A DNA stretch of 64,000 nt from Arthrobacter sp. SX1312 (GCF_002929295.1 NZ_PJIM01000003.1:124001-188000); one strand, 5' to 3'; counted from the stretch's first letter, positions 1-9,032 are shown. Program-made: numbers and translations. The notes: generated by a model not told the origin, from the sequence alone.

Positions 1-1113
1 GGTGCCGGAATCCACGAGGACCTCGCCCGGTTCCGCGAGCGCGGTGAGGCGCGCCGCGAGGTTGACCGTCGGCCCGTAGATGTCGCCGAGCCGCGAGAGC
101 ACGCGGCCCCACACGAGGGAGCAGCGGGCGGCGGGGAGGAATTCGTCCTCGGAGAAGGCCTTGGCCAGGGCCAGCGAGATCTCGGCCCCGGCCTCCGGCG
201 ACTCGGCGATGTAGAGGACCTCGTCGCCGATCGTCTTCACGAGCCGGCCGCCGCCCACGGAGATGATCTCGGCGCTCTTGTTCTCGAACCGCTGCACGAG
301 CTGCGCGAGCGTCCGCTCGTTCATCTGCCGGGACAGGCTCGTGTAGGACACGAGGTCGGCGAAGCCCACGGCGCGCGCGAGCGGCAGCGGGGCGTCCTGC
401 TCGTCCCCGGCGCGGCCCGTCTCGCTCGAGGCCAGGCCTGATTCGGCGCGGAGCGCCAGCCGCTGGACCGCGGCGTTCATCTGGCGGCGCCACGCGTAGA
501 CCAGCGTCTTCTCGAGCGGATCGATGAGGTCCGGCAGTTCGGACACGAGGGTCTTCCGCGCGTCGGCGTCGGACAGCCCGCGCTGCGCCACCATCTCCTC
601 CACGATCGCCTCGATCTGCCAGACGACCATGCGGTCCGTCATCTGGCCGACGGCCCGCGTGATCGAGATGGCGGCGTCCTCGGTGAGCTGCTCCTGGCGC
701 ACCAGGTCGATGATCGTGGTGAGGGCGCCGAGGTCCTTCTCGGTGAAGGCGACGTCGTCGTCCCCGATGTTGGGGAAGCCCATGGCGCGCCACAGCTTGC
801 GGGCGGACAGCAGGGACACGCCCGCGCCCGCCGCGATGTCGCGGCGCTTGAGGGTGCGCTCGGCCCCGAGGAGTTCGCGCTCCAGGCGGCGGATCGTCTC
901 ACGGTCCAGTTCGATCGGCGCCCCGCTCGACGGAGCATCCTCCGGGCCGCCTCCGGTCGCCATGTCGGACTGGAGCTGCCACACGGCCTTCGGTGACGTC
1001 GAGGCTGCGGCGTCGGGGGTGTTCCCGGTCTGCCCGGACGCCCGGATGGCCTCGCCGGCGGCGCCCTCCGGGTCTTCGGGCTGCCCGGCCTCACGGCGGT
1101 GCTCGACTGTCAC
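1..1113 (-). CDS. Class III adenylate/guanylate cyclase, 3' end outside window
   Basis: 371 residues are visible before the gene leaves the left edge. The C-terminal half is a class III cyclase domain: a metal-site segment VGFADLVSYTSL starts near residue 249, GDEVLY with the second metal Asp near residue 296, and VNLAARL near residue 350, so it probably makes cAMP. Residues about 60-200 form a helical region with no enzyme motif; by family analogy to M. tuberculosis Rv1264 this could be an autoinhibitory, pH-responsive domain (inference). No membrane segment is seen. The GTG start is chosen because it overlaps the stop of the upstream PH-domain gene as GTGA and has GGAGGG about 10 bases ahead; an ATG at 1131 has no well-placed ribosome site. 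It is the last visible gene of a birA-PH-cyclase operon. Confidence 0.85.
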   Translation of the reverse strand, partial: MTVEHRREAGQPEDPEGAAGEAIRASGQTGNTPDAAASTSPKAVWQLQSDMATGGGPEDAPSSGAPIELDRETIRRLERELLGAERTLKRRDIAAGAGVSLLSARKLWRAMGFPNIGDDDVAFTEKDLGALTTIIDLVRQEQLTEDAAISITRAVGQMTDRMVVWQIEAIVEEMVAQRGLSDADARKTLVSELPDLIDPLEKTLVYAWRRQMNAAVQRLALRAESGLASSETGRAGDEQDAPLPLARAVGFADLVSYTSLSRQMNERTLAQLVQRFENKSAEIISVGGGRLVKTIGDEVLYIAESPEAGAEISLALAKAFSEDEFLPAARCSLVWGRVLSRLGDIYGPTVNLAARLTALAEPGEVLVDSGT

Positions 1114-1706
1114 GGTTGTGTGTCCCTCCATTCCTGCTGCACCCGGAGCGTCCCGCCGCGGGCGTACTGCGGATCAATTTCCATGTCTACTCCGTCGAAC
1201 ATGCGCGTGAGCGGGAGCTCGCCGATCGCCTGGACCACGTAGTCCTTGAACGTTGCGATCTGCGGAACGTGCCGGTAGGCGTGCGCCCGGTCGAATCCGA
1301 GGTCCGCGATGAGCGTCCCGCTGCCCACCATCCGCTGCATCAGCCCCTGGTCCGTCTGGAGCTGCGAGATCGCCGACAGGTTGATCTGGTGCTCGGAGCG
1401 CCGCCCCGTCCCCGACCGGTGGATGAGGCGCATGCTCGTGAGGACGTACCGGTTGCCGGCCCACCGGAGCAGTGGCCGCCCCACCACCCACAGGAACACC
1501 AGCACCGCGACGCCGAACACCACCGGCAGGAGCACGGGCTGCCACTCGGCCACGCCGGCGGGGAGATCGGGCCGGGCGAGGTAGCCGAGCCCGAACCCCC
1601 CGACGGCGAGGAGGAGGAACCCAGCGACGACCGGCCCGGCGAGCGGCAGGGGGTTGGGCCGGGTACGGACGAGGACACGCTCCCCGGGCAGCAGCCTGAT
1701 CCGCAC
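1110..1706 (-). CDS. PH domain-containing membrane protein
   Basis: 198 residues. The N-terminal part has two hydrophobic segments (about residues 22-45 and 57-80), and the C-terminal half fits a bacterial PH-like domain (pattern NRYVLTSMRLIHRSG, then repeated strand-forming stretches to the end). Such proteins are membrane-anchored with a cytosolic PH-like fold and no known catalytic role. It starts at GTG only 3 bases after the birA stop and its stop overlaps the cyclase start, so all three are probably translated from one message. Function is not assignable beyond the fold. Confidence 0.8.
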   Translation of the reverse strand: MRIRLLPGERVLVRTRPNPLPLAGPVVAGFLLLAVGGFGLGYLARPDLPAGVAEWQPVLLPVVFGVAVLVFLWVVGRPLLRWAGNRYVLTSMRLIHRSGTGRRSEHQINLSAISQLQTDQGLMQRMVGSGTLIADLGFDRAHAYRHVPQIATFKDYVVQAIGELPLTRMFDGVDMEIDPQYARGGTLRVQQEWRDTQP

Positions 1707-1709
1707 GGG

Positions 1710-2591
1710 CTACACCTGCGGGCGCACGTGCACCACGTCGCCGGCGGAGATGGTGTGGCGCTCGCCGTCGTCGTCGCGCACCACGAGCCCGCCGTGCGCG
1801 TCGAGGGACAGGGCGCGTCCGGCCACCACGACGCCGCCGGGCAGCTCCGCGCGGACGTCCCGGCCGAGCGTCGCCATGCGGGCGCCGATGCGTTCCAGCA
1901 GCGACGGCCCGGAGTCCCATGCCGCGCCGGCGTCGCCGTCGACGTCGCAGAAGGCACGGTAGTGGTCGGCGAACGTGCGCAGGAAGGACTTCAGCAGGAC
2001 GTTGCGGTCCGTGGTCCCGGCGTACTCGAGGAGCAGGCTCGTGGCGGTGGGGACGGGGAGCTCGTCGTCGGTGAGGCTGACGTTCAGCCCCACCCCGACG
2101 ACGACGGCGGGCGGCTCGGCGCCCGCCCCCGGCACGAACTGGGCCAGGACACCGGCGAGCTTCCGCCCGTCCACGGTGACGTCGTTGGGCCACTTCAGCT
2201 GCGGGGAGATCTTGGTGCGTTCCTCGACACTCTCGGCGACGGCGAGCGCGGCGAGCAGGGAGAGCCACGAGTAGGCGCCGGTGGGGACGGGTCGGCCGTG
2301 CCGGTTGAAGGGGCGCAGGAGCACGCTCACGAAGAGCGAGGAGCGTTCCGGTGCCACCCAGCTGCGGTCCAGCCGGCCGCGCCCCGCGGTCTGCGTCTCC
2401 GCCGCGAGCACGCTGAGGTCCGGCCACCCGGCCGCCTCCACCTGGGCGTGCTCCACGAGGTCGGTGTTGGTGGACCCGGTCGTGGCCACGACGTCGAGCC
2501 GCGAGAACGGACCGGCCGGCATGCACAGGGCTGTCCTCAGCGCGCCGAGGTTCAGGCCGGGGCGCTCGAGATTGGAGTAGGGGGAGGACAT
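1710..2591 (-). CDS. birA: Biotin-[acetyl-CoA carboxylase] ligase
   Basis: 293 residues, a class I biotin protein ligase without the N-terminal DNA-binding domain of E. coli BirA, as is usual in actinobacteria. It activates biotin with ATP and attaches it to the carrier-protein lysine. Visible motifs are the substrate segment TTGSTNTDL, the biotinyl-AMP loop GRGRLDR, and LKWPNDV with the conserved Lys, followed by a small C-terminal barrel domain. The ATG giving MSSPYS was chosen because it leads directly into the catalytic core. Its obvious substrate, the AccC carrier domain, is encoded 12 kb away in this window. The link to a cyclase in the same operon is unusual but unexplained. Confidence 0.93.
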   Translation of the reverse strand: MSSPYSNLERPGLNLGALRTALCMPAGPFSRLDVVATTGSTNTDLVEHAQVEAAGWPDLSVLAAETQTAGRGRLDRSWVAPERSSLFVSVLLRPFNRHGRPVPTGAYSWLSLLAALAVAESVEERTKISPQLKWPNDVTVDGRKLAGVLAQFVPGAGAEPPAVVVGVGLNVSLTDDELPVPTATSLLLEYAGTTDRNVLLKSFLRTFADHYRAFCDVDGDAGAAWDSGPSLLERIGARMATLGRDVRAELPGGVVVAGRALSLDAHGGLVVRDDDGERHTISAGDVVHVRPQV

Positions 2592-2632
2592 GACATCGAT
2601 CCTATCCGGCCCCGCGCGCACCGGCCGGGGCG

Positions 2633-3493
2633 TCAGAGGAAGATGTCGGGGACCAGCCGGTCCTCCGGCACGCCGAGGCTGTACCGCGTCAGGTCGGTGA
2701 CGCCTTCCTCGCGCAGCACCTGCTCGTCCGTGTAGAAGTTCCCGGTGCAGCTGCGCGACGGACGGACGAGGACGGCGTGGGCGGCGTCGGCGACGATCTC
2801 CGGGCTGCGGGCCGCCTGTACGAGGCGGCTCCCGCCGGGCATGTTGCGGATGGCCGCGGTGTCGATCAGGGTGGCGGGCCACAGCGAGTTGACGGCCACG
2901 CCGTCGTCCTCGAGCTCCTCCGCGAGGCCGAGGGTGGTCAGGCTCATCCCGTACTTCGCCATGGTGTAGGCGAGGTGCAGGCCCGCCCACTTCGGCGCGA
3001 GGTTCAGGGGCGGGGAGAGCGTCAGGATATGCGGGTTCGGCGAGGCCCGGAGCGCCTCGAGCGCGAACTTGCTGAGCATGAAGGTGCCCCGCACGTTGAT
3101 GTCGGCCATGAGGTCGTACCGCTTCATGTCCACGTCGGGTGTCTTCGACAGGTCGATCGCGGAGGCGTTGTTCACGACGACGTCGATGCCGCCGAACGCC
3201 TCGACGGTCGCGTCCACGGCGGAGGCGACGTCGTCGTCGTTCCGTACGTCCCCCACGATCGGCAGCGCCATCCCGCCCGCGGCCTCGATCTGCTCCGCCG
3301 CGGTGTACACGGTGCCCTCGAGCTTCGGGTGAGGCTCCCCGGTCTTGGCCATGACGGCCACGTTCGCGCCGTCACGGGCGGCGCGGAGGGCGATGGCCAG
3401 GCCGATGCCCCGGCTTCCGCCGGACATGAGGATGGTGCGCCCGGCGAGCGTGGCCGGGGCCTGTGGTTCCTGCGCTTCGTTGCGTTCGGTCAT
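2633..3493 (-). CDS. SDR family oxidoreductase (HSDL2-like)
   Basis: 286 residues, a short-chain dehydrogenase. The N-terminal nucleotide-binding glycine motif is SGGSRGIG (near residue 25), NNAS follows the central strands, and the catalytic YTMAK lies near residue 190. The active-site Ser is in the LTLSPPLNL stretch. The pattern around LSPP and YTMAKYGMS resembles the hydroxysteroid dehydrogenase-like 2 group, often linked to fatty acid metabolism; the substrate is unknown. There is no Shine-Dalgarno site. Instead TATGGT (3505-3500) lies exactly six bases before the ATG, so the mRNA is probably leaderless. It is divergent from accD with a perfect palindrome between them. Confidence 0.88.
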   Translation of the reverse strand: MTERNEAQEPQAPATLAGRTILMSGGSRGIGLAIALRAARDGANVAVMAKTGEPHPKLEGTVYTAAEQIEAAGGMALPIVGDVRNDDDVASAVDATVEAFGGIDVVVNNASAIDLSKTPDVDMKRYDLMADINVRGTFMLSKFALEALRASPNPHILTLSPPLNLAPKWAGLHLAYTMAKYGMSLTTLGLAEELEDDGVAVNSLWPATLIDTAAIRNMPGGSRLVQAARSPEIVADAAHAVLVRPSRSCTGNFYTDEQVLREEGVTDLTRYSLGVPEDRLVPDIFL

Positions 3494-3499
3494 GGCTCC

Positions 3500-3505
3500 A
3501 CCATA
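3500..3505 (-). promoter_or_regulatory. -10 box of SDR gene, leaderless arrangement
   Basis: TATGGT read on the minus strand, followed by six bases and the ATG. No recognisable -35 box and no ribosome-binding site. Confidence 0.55.
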
Positions 3506-3537
3506 AGCAGCGGCGAGCCCCGGACGGCCCGCGACGC

Positions 3538-3565
3538 ACCGATGTTACCCGCGGGTAACATCGGT
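3538..3565. promoter_or_regulatory. Perfect 28-bp palindrome, candidate operator
   Basis: The left half ACCGATGTTACCCG is followed directly by its exact reverse complement. It lies in the divergent SDR/accD intergenic region, about 33 bases upstream of the SDR -10 box. Length and symmetry suit a dimeric repressor such as a TetR-family protein; which regulator binds is unknown. Confidence 0.75.
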
Positions 3566-3592
3566 GGCCCGGCTAAGCGATGACGGCGGAAA

Positions 3593-3609
3593 CTGTAGAC
3601 GTCCTACAA
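3593..3609. promoter_or_regulatory. TGTAG-N5-CTACA element upstream of accD
   Basis: Core inverted repeat TGTAG (3594-3598) and CTACA (3604-3608). The same core occurs upstream of accC at 14542-14558. A possible accD -10 box TAGACT is at 3632-3637, which would put the element near the -35 region. Confidence 0.55.
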
Positions 3610-3732
3610 CGGCGCTCCCCCGGATCCTCACTAGACTGAGGGAAACGCGCCGTCTGTTGTCGGAAACCTCTAGTCACGGCTGGGGCTCCCCCGGTGGCGC
3701 CCGCCCTCCTCGACCCGCCGACCGGAGTATTC

Positions 3733-5328
3733 ATGCATCAGGACCTGCAGCCCGACCTCACCACGACGGCCGGGAAGCTCGCCGACTTCCGGAGGCGCAA
3801 GGAGCTCTCGGAGCAGCCCTCGGGACCCGAGGCGATCGAGCGGCAGCACGCCCGGGGCAAGAACACGGCGCGCGAGCGCATCGACCTGCTCGTGGACGAG
3901 GGCTCCTTCGTCGAGTTCGACGCCCTGGCGGTGCACCGGTCCACGGCCTTCGGCATGGAGAAGAAGAAGCCCCTGGGCGACGGCGTCGTGTCCGGGTACG
4001 CAACCGTCGACGGCCGGCTGGTCGCCGTCTACAGCCAGGACTTCACCGTCTACGGCGGTTCGCTGAGCCAGGTGAACGGGGAGAAGATCGTCAAGGTGCA
4101 GGAGTTCGCACTGCGCAACGGCTGCCCCGTGATCGGCATCAACGACGGCGGGGGCGCCCGCATCCAGGAGGGCGTGGCGTCGCTGGCGATGTTCGCGGAC
4201 ATCTTCCGCAACAACGTCCACGCCTCGGGGGTGGTCCCGCAGATCTCCCTGATCATGGGCCCGTGCGCCGGCGGGGCGGCCTACTCCCCCGCGCTCACCG
4301 ACTTCGTGGTCATGGTGGACAGGACCTCGCACATGTTCATCACGGGCCCGGACGTCATCAAGACCGTGACCGGCGAGGACGTGGACATGGAGACCCTCGG
4401 CGGGGCGCGCCAGCACAACACGACGACGGGCACCTCCGCGTATCTCGCCACGGACGAGGCGGACGCCATCGGCTTCGTCCGCGAACTCCTCGACTTCCTG
4501 CCCTCCAACAATCTCGCGGAGGCCCCGCTGACGGCGTTCGTCGAGGAACCCGAGGAGACGGACGAGGACCTCGCGCTCGACACCCTGATCCCCGACGCCG
4601 CGAACCAGCCCTACGACATGCACGCCGTCATCGAAGCGGTCGTGGACGACGCCCACTTCCTCGAGATGCAGGCGCTGTACGCGCCGAACATCATCACCGG
4701 CTACGCCCGCGTGGAGGGCCACACCATCGGCATCGTCGCCAACCAGCCCCTGCAGTTCGCCGGGACGCTCGACATCAACGCCTCGGAGAAGGCCGCGCGC
4801 TTCGTGCGCCACTGCGACGCCTTCAACATCCCCCTCCTGACCCTCGTCGACGTGCCGGGCTTCCTGCCCGGCAAGGACCAGGAGTTCCAGGGCATCATCC
4901 GCCGCGGCGCGAAGCTGCTCTACGCCTACGCCGAGGCGACGGTCCCCAAGCTGACGGTCATCACGCGCAAGGCCTATGGCGGCGCGTACATCGTCATGGG
5001 GTCCAAGAAGCTCGGCGCGGACCTCAACCTCGCCTGGCCCACCGCGCAGATCGGGGTGATGGGCGCGCAGGGAGCCGTCAACATCCTGTACCGGGGGCAC
5101 CTGTCGGCCGTCGCCGAGGCCGGCGGGGACGTCGAGGCCGCACGCGCCGACGTCGTCCAGCAGTACGAGGAGGAACTGCTCAACCCGTACCAGGCGGCCG
5201 CCCTCGGCTACGTGGACGCCGTCATCGCGCCGTCCGAGACGCGCCTGCAGATCGTGCGCGGCCTCCGTGCCCTGCGCGACAAGCGCTCGGCCAATCCCGC
5301 CAAGAAGCACGGGAACATCCCGCTGTGA
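3733..5328 (+). CDS. accD: Acyl-CoA carboxylase beta subunit (carboxyltransferase)
   Basis: 531 residues, the usual length for actinobacterial propionyl/acetyl-CoA carboxylase beta chains. It transfers carboxyl from carboxybiotin to an acyl-CoA, giving malonyl- or methylmalonyl-CoA. Two crotonase-like halves are visible: an N-terminal CoA-binding half with [12 protein letters not shown] and a [15 protein letters not shown] oxyanion region, and a C-terminal carboxybiotin half with [19 protein letters not shown] and the conserved end. The ATG is preceded by GGAG with five bases of spacing. accE overlaps its stop. Substrate preference (acetyl or propionyl) cannot be read with certainty. Confidence 0.95.
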   Translation: MHQDLQPDLTTTAGKLADFRRRKELSEQPSGPEAIERQHARGKNTARERIDLLVDEGSFVEFDALAVHRSTAFGMEKKKPLGDGVVSGYATVDGRLVAVYSQDFTVYGGSLSQVNGEKIVKVQEFALRNGCPVIGINDGGGARIQEGVASLAMFADIFRNNVHASGVVPQISLIMGPCAGGAAYSPALTDFVVMVDRTSHMFITGPDVIKTVTGEDVDMETLGGARQHNTTTGTSAYLATDEADAIGFVRELLDFLPSNNLAEAPLTAFVEEPEETDEDLALDTLIPDAANQPYDMHAVIEAVVDDAHFLEMQALYAPNIITGYARVEGHTIGIVANQPLQFAGTLDINASEKAARFVRHCDAFNIPLLTLVDVPGFLPGKDQEFQGIIRRGAKLLYAYAEATVPKLTVITRKAYGGAYIVMGSKKLGADLNLAWPTAQIGVMGAQGAVNILYRGHLSAVAEAGGDVEAARADVVQQYEEELLNPYQAAALGYVDAVIAPSETRLQIVRGLRALRDKRSANPAKKHGNIPL

Positions 5329-5576
5329 CCGGCCACGACCCGCTCGACGACGCCTCCGGCGACAGCCCGGCGGCGGACGACGCCGTGGTCCTCTCGGTGG
5401 TGTCCGGCAACCCCACCGACGAGGAACTCGCGGCGCTCACCGCCGTCGTCGCCGCCCTGCAGGGAAGCGGCACCGGGTACGACGCCCGGAACCATGGGCG
5501 CTCCTGGGTGCGGCGGGCACTGCTGCGGCTGGGTCCGACGCCGGGCCCCGGATCCTGGCGGCGCAGCGTCCGCTGA
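5325..5576 (+). CDS. accE: Acyl-CoA carboxylase epsilon subunit
   Basis: 83 residues. GTG start overlaps the accD stop as GTGA, indicating translational coupling. The sequence fits the small actinobacterial epsilon subunit: an acidic N-terminus, then [21 protein letters not shown], and a basic C-terminal end with SWVRRALLR. In characterised actinobacterial complexes this subunit binds and stimulates the alpha-beta carboxylase. No other domain is present. Confidence 0.9.
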   Translation: MTGHDPLDDASGDSPAADDAVVLSVVSGNPTDEELAALTAVVAALQGSGTGYDARNHGRSWVRRALLRLGPTPGPGSWRRSVR

Positions 5577-5606
5577 CCCCCACCGCGCGGCCGGCTCCTG
5601 GCCTCC

Positions 5607-6776
5607 TCAGCGCGGATCGGCGACCGTGCCGAGGAAGAGCGGCAGGCCCGTGTCCTCGTGGATGATCTGGTAGCCGAACGGCCGGTCGAAGGCGATGCTG
5701 ACCTCGGGAGGCACCGGAGCGCTCGTCATCATGGCCAGCTGGGTGACGGCCGCGGCGATGGTGCCCTTCTCGGCCACCGTGATGGTCGCGGCCTGGGCAG
5801 CCCCCGAGACGCGGAGCCCGGGATGGATGGCGTCGAAGTCGGCGCCCGGACCTACGGTCTTCGCCAGCCCCAGACCCGCCAGCACCCCGATCAGGTCCAG
5901 ATGGAGGCTGTGCTCCCACGTCGGCAGCGAGAGATCCACGCGGATGCTCTCCGCCGCGTCGAGTCCGTCCGCGATGCCGGCCAGCTCCTGTTCGTCCCAG
6001 GCGGGCGGGACCCCCTCGGCAGGCAGGACGAGCCGCAGGAAGAAACCGCCCCCGTAGGGCAGGTCGATGCCCTGCCAGTCGGGCCCCACGGCGTACCGGA
6101 CCCAGCGGTAGCCGTGCATCGTCGGGACGAGGACCCGCGTGCCGGTGACCAGGATGAAGGGGTCCTGGCCCGTTCCGGAGGCATCGAACGGTTCATCCCA
6201 GGCCGCGGCGAAGTACACGGCGTTCAGCATCGACAGCCCGGTGTCCGCGCCGACCGCCAGCGGAGCCCTGGCGACGCGGCCGCCGGTCTCCCTCCACACC
6301 CAGTCGTCGATCAGCCCCGGCGTGGCGGGGTCCGCGAAGTCCACCGGGTGGACCCCCGCACCGTAGTACCGGGCGAGCGTGGCGAGGAACGCCTCCCCGA
6401 TCTCCCCGCCCTCGGGGACGAAGACCGCGTTGGCGAGGTGCACGAGGGGCTGCCCGGGCAGATCCTCCTCGTCGACGCTGACGGGGTCGCCGTCGAAGTA
6501 CTGCACCGTCGCGAGGAGCGCGTTCATCGCCGCGTGGTGCTCGACCGGGAGCCCCAGGACAAGGTCCATCTCCGCCGCCGTCGTCGAGCCCGCGCCGGCG
6601 CGCAGCATCGACAGGGCATAGAGCGCGCTGACCGGGCTGGAGACCTGGTTGGTGTCGGGGCGCGCGGTGAGGGCCACCCCGAGCCGGAAGGCCGAGCGTC
6701 GGAGGGCCTCCTCGGCGTCGGCATACCGTCCGGGTTCGACGACGGTGCGCGCCACAGGCGCCCTGAACTGCTTCAT
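5607..6776 (-). CDS. Serpin family protein (serine protease inhibitor)
   Basis: 389 residues, normal serpin length, with no signal peptide, so probably cytoplasmic. The C-terminal signature DRPFGYQIIHEDTGLPLFLG is clear. The reactive-centre hinge reads EKGTIAAAVT, with Gly at P15, Thr at P14 and small residues at P12-P9, as in inhibitory serpins; counting from the hinge puts P1-P1' near MMTSA, so P1 would be Ser or a nearby Met. The target protease is unknown. Start chosen at MKQF, preceded by AAGGGG with seven bases of spacing. Serpins are sporadic in bacteria. It converges with accE and diverges from the copper operon. Confidence 0.88.
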   Translation of the reverse strand: MKQFRAPVARTVVEPGRYADAEEALRRSAFRLGVALTARPDTNQVSSPVSALYALSMLRAGAGSTTAAEMDLVLGLPVEHHAAMNALLATVQYFDGDPVSVDEEDLPGQPLVHLANAVFVPEGGEIGEAFLATLARYYGAGVHPVDFADPATPGLIDDWVWRETGGRVARAPLAVGADTGLSMLNAVYFAAAWDEPFDASGTGQDPFILVTGTRVLVPTMHGYRWVRYAVGPDWQGIDLPYGGGFFLRLVLPAEGVPPAWDEQELAGIADGLDAAESIRVDLSLPTWEHSLHLDLIGVLAGLGLAKTVGPGADFDAIHPGLRVSGAAQAATITVAEKGTIAAAVTQLAMMTSAPVPPEVSIAFDRPFGYQIIHEDTGLPLFLGTVADPR

Positions 6777-6855
6777 GGAAATCCCCTTCGCGTGATTTCC
6801 CCACGGTAGGCGCGGGCCCGGGAATTGACCATGGGGCGGGAAGCGGAACCCGCCC

Positions 6856-6884
6856 TTGACGCATACCCCTGGGGGGTATATGTT
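6856..6884 (+). promoter_or_regulatory. copB promoter with CsoR-like operator
   Basis: A -35 box TTGACG (6856-6861) and a possible -10 box TATGTT (6879-6884) have 17-base spacing. Between and into them lies ATACCCCTGGGGGGTAT (6863-6879), an exact 7-bp inverted repeat (ATACCCC/GGGGTAT) around TGG. C-run/G-run palindromes of this kind are typical of the copper-sensing CsoR repressor family, and the position would block RNA polymerase. No csoR gene is in the window. Confidence 0.8.
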
Positions 6885-6912
6885 TACGGGCATCGGAGAA
6901 GGAGAGGACATC

Positions 6913-9018
6913 ATGGACAGGAATCGATCCACCACAGCTCCGCCACCTGCGGAACACGAGGGTCATGGCGTGGACGAGGATCACCAGGTCCACTCCCAGG
7001 GCGAGCACGCCGGCCATTCCACGGCGATGTTCAGGCAGCGCTTCTGGATCAGCCTCGCCCTCGCGATCCCCGTCCTGGCGTTCAGCCCCATGTTCACCAT
7101 GCTCCTGGGGTCCATGCCGCCCGAGTTCCCCGGCTCGACGTGGATCGCCCCGATCCTGGGCACGGTGATCTTCGTCTACGGCGGCACCCCGTTCCTGAAG
7201 GGCGGGGTGGCGGAGCTGAGATCCCGACAGCCGGGCATGATGCTGCTGATCGCGATGGCGATCAGCGTCGCGTTCGCCGCCTCGTGGATCACCACCCTCG
7301 GCATCGGCGGGTTCGACCTCGATTTCTGGTGGGAGCTCGCCCTGCTGATCGTCATCATGCTGCTCGGGCACTGGATGGAGATGCGGGCCCTCGGGTCGGC
7401 CGCCGGAGCCCTCGACGCCCTGGCCGCACTGCTCCCCGACGAGGCGGACCGGGTCACCGCTGCCGGGGTCGAGACCGTGCCGGTCAGCACCCTGGCGACG
7501 GGCGACGTCCTCCTGGTCCGTTCCGGCGCACGCGTCCCGGCGGACGGGAGGATCGTCGACGGGACCGCGGAGTTCGACGAATCGATGATCACCGGGGAGT
7601 CCCGCACCGTCTCCCGCACGATCGGCGAGACGGTCGTCGCCGGCACCGTGGCGACCGACACCGCGGTCCGTATGGAGGTGACCGCCGTCGGCTCCGAGAC
7701 GACGCTCGCCGGCATCCAGCGCCTGGTCGCCGAGGCGCAGGCATCCTCCTCGAAAGCCCAGGCCCTCGCGGACCGGGCCGCCGCACTGCTGTTCTACTTC
7801 GCGCTCGGCGCCGGCATCCTGACCTTCGTCGCCTGGATGCTCCTCGGGAGCCCGGACGATGCCGTGATCCGCACCGTCACGGTCCTCGTGATCGCCTGCC
7901 CGCACGCCCTGGGACTGGCGATCCCGCTGGTCATCGCGATCTCCACCGAACGCGCCGCGAAGGCCGGGGTGCTCATCAAGAACCGGATGGCCCTCGAACG
8001 CATGCGCACGGTCGACGTCGTGCTCTTCGACAAGACCGGAACCCTCACCGAGGGCCGCCCCGCGGTCACGGCGACCACCGCCGTCGGCGGCGTCCCGGAG
8101 GGGGAACTGCTGGCCCTGGCCGCAGCGGCGGAAGCGGACAGCGAGCACCCCGTGGCGCGGGCCATCGTGTCCGCCGCACAGGCCGACCCCGCTGCGGCGG
8201 ATCTCGCCTACGCCGGAACCGGCTTCAGTTCCCTGACCGGCCGCGGCGTCCGGGCGACCGTCGACGGCCATGACGTCGCGGTGGGCGGGCCCGCGATGCT
8301 CCGGGAACTCGGCCTCGGTACTCCGCCGGACATCGGGGGTACCGTCCGGGCATGGGTGGGCCGCGGCGCCTCCGTGCTGCACGTCATCAGCGACGGCGCC
8401 GTGATCGGTGCGGTGAGGCTCGAGGACAGGGTCCGCGAGGAATCCCGTGCCGCCGTGACGGCCCTGCAGTCCCGCGGGGTGAAGGTCGCGATGATCACCG
8501 GCGATGCACGCCAGGTGGCCGACGCCGTCGCAGCGGACCTGGGGATCGACGAGGTGTTCGCCGAGGTCCTGCCGCAGGACAAGGACTCGAAGGTCGCCGA
8601 ACTGCAGGCGCGCGGCCTGAGGGTCGCGATGGTGGGGGACGGCGTCAATGACGCCCCGGCCCTCGCGCGCGCCGAGGTGGGCATCGCGATCGGGGCAGGC
8701 ACGGATGTCGCCATGGAATCGGCGGGCGTGGTCCTGGCGGGCAACGACCCCCGATCGGTGCTGGCGATGATCGACCTGTCCCGCGCGAGCTACCGCAAGA
8801 TGATCCAGAACCTCGTCTGGGCCACCGGCTACAACGTGGTGGCCGTGCCCCTCGCAGCAGGGGTGCTGGCCTTCGCGGGGATCCTCCTCTCCCCCGCTGC
8901 GGGCGCGGTCCTGATGAGCGTGTCCACGATCGTCGTAGCCCTGAACGCGCAGCTGCTGCGGCGGATCGACCTCCGCCCGGAGCGGATCCACACACCGTCG
9001 ACCACCACCGAACACTGA
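6913..9018 (+). CDS. copB: CopB-type P1B copper-transporting ATPase
   Basis: 701 residues. The N-terminus (about residues 14-36) is His-rich instead of carrying CxxC metal domains. The transmembrane metal site is Cys329-Pro-His331 in ACPHALGLAIPL, the CPH motif of CopB-type (P1B-3) pumps. The phosphorylated Asp373 is in DKTGT, TGES lies in the actuator domain, and the GDGVND hinge is near residue 575. Eight membrane segments are expected. It would export copper or silver from the cytosol using ATP. Start is at MDRNRS after GGAGAGG; the CsoR-like operator is 30 bases upstream, and the DUF305 gene follows after 14 bases. Confidence 0.93.
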   Translation: MDRNRSTTAPPPAEHEGHGVDEDHQVHSQGEHAGHSTAMFRQRFWISLALAIPVLAFSPMFTMLLGSMPPEFPGSTWIAPILGTVIFVYGGTPFLKGGVAELRSRQPGMMLLIAMAISVAFAASWITTLGIGGFDLDFWWELALLIVIMLLGHWMEMRALGSAAGALDALAALLPDEADRVTAAGVETVPVSTLATGDVLLVRSGARVPADGRIVDGTAEFDESMITGESRTVSRTIGETVVAGTVATDTAVRMEVTAVGSETTLAGIQRLVAEAQASSSKAQALADRAAALLFYFALGAGILTFVAWMLLGSPDDAVIRTVTVLVIACPHALGLAIPLVIAISTERAAKAGVLIKNRMALERMRTVDVVLFDKTGTLTEGRPAVTATTAVGGVPEGELLALAAAAEADSEHPVARAIVSAAQADPAAADLAYAGTGFSSLTGRGVRATVDGHDVAVGGPAMLRELGLGTPPDIGGTVRAWVGRGASVLHVISDGAVIGAVRLEDRVREESRAAVTALQSRGVKVAMITGDARQVADAVAADLGIDEVFAEVLPQDKDSKVAELQARGLRVAMVGDGVNDAPALARAEVGIAIGAGTDVAMESAGVVLAGNDPRSVLAMIDLSRASYRKMIQNLVWATGYNVVAVPLAAGVLAFAGILLSPAAGAVLMSVSTIVVALNAQLLRRIDLRPERIHTPSTTTEH

Positions 9019-9032
9019 AGGACCTGAACATC

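Noticed and set aside
3670-5310. Minus-strand frame opposite accD
   Set aside because: Shadow of the carboxyltransferase gene; no recognisable motif in the translation.
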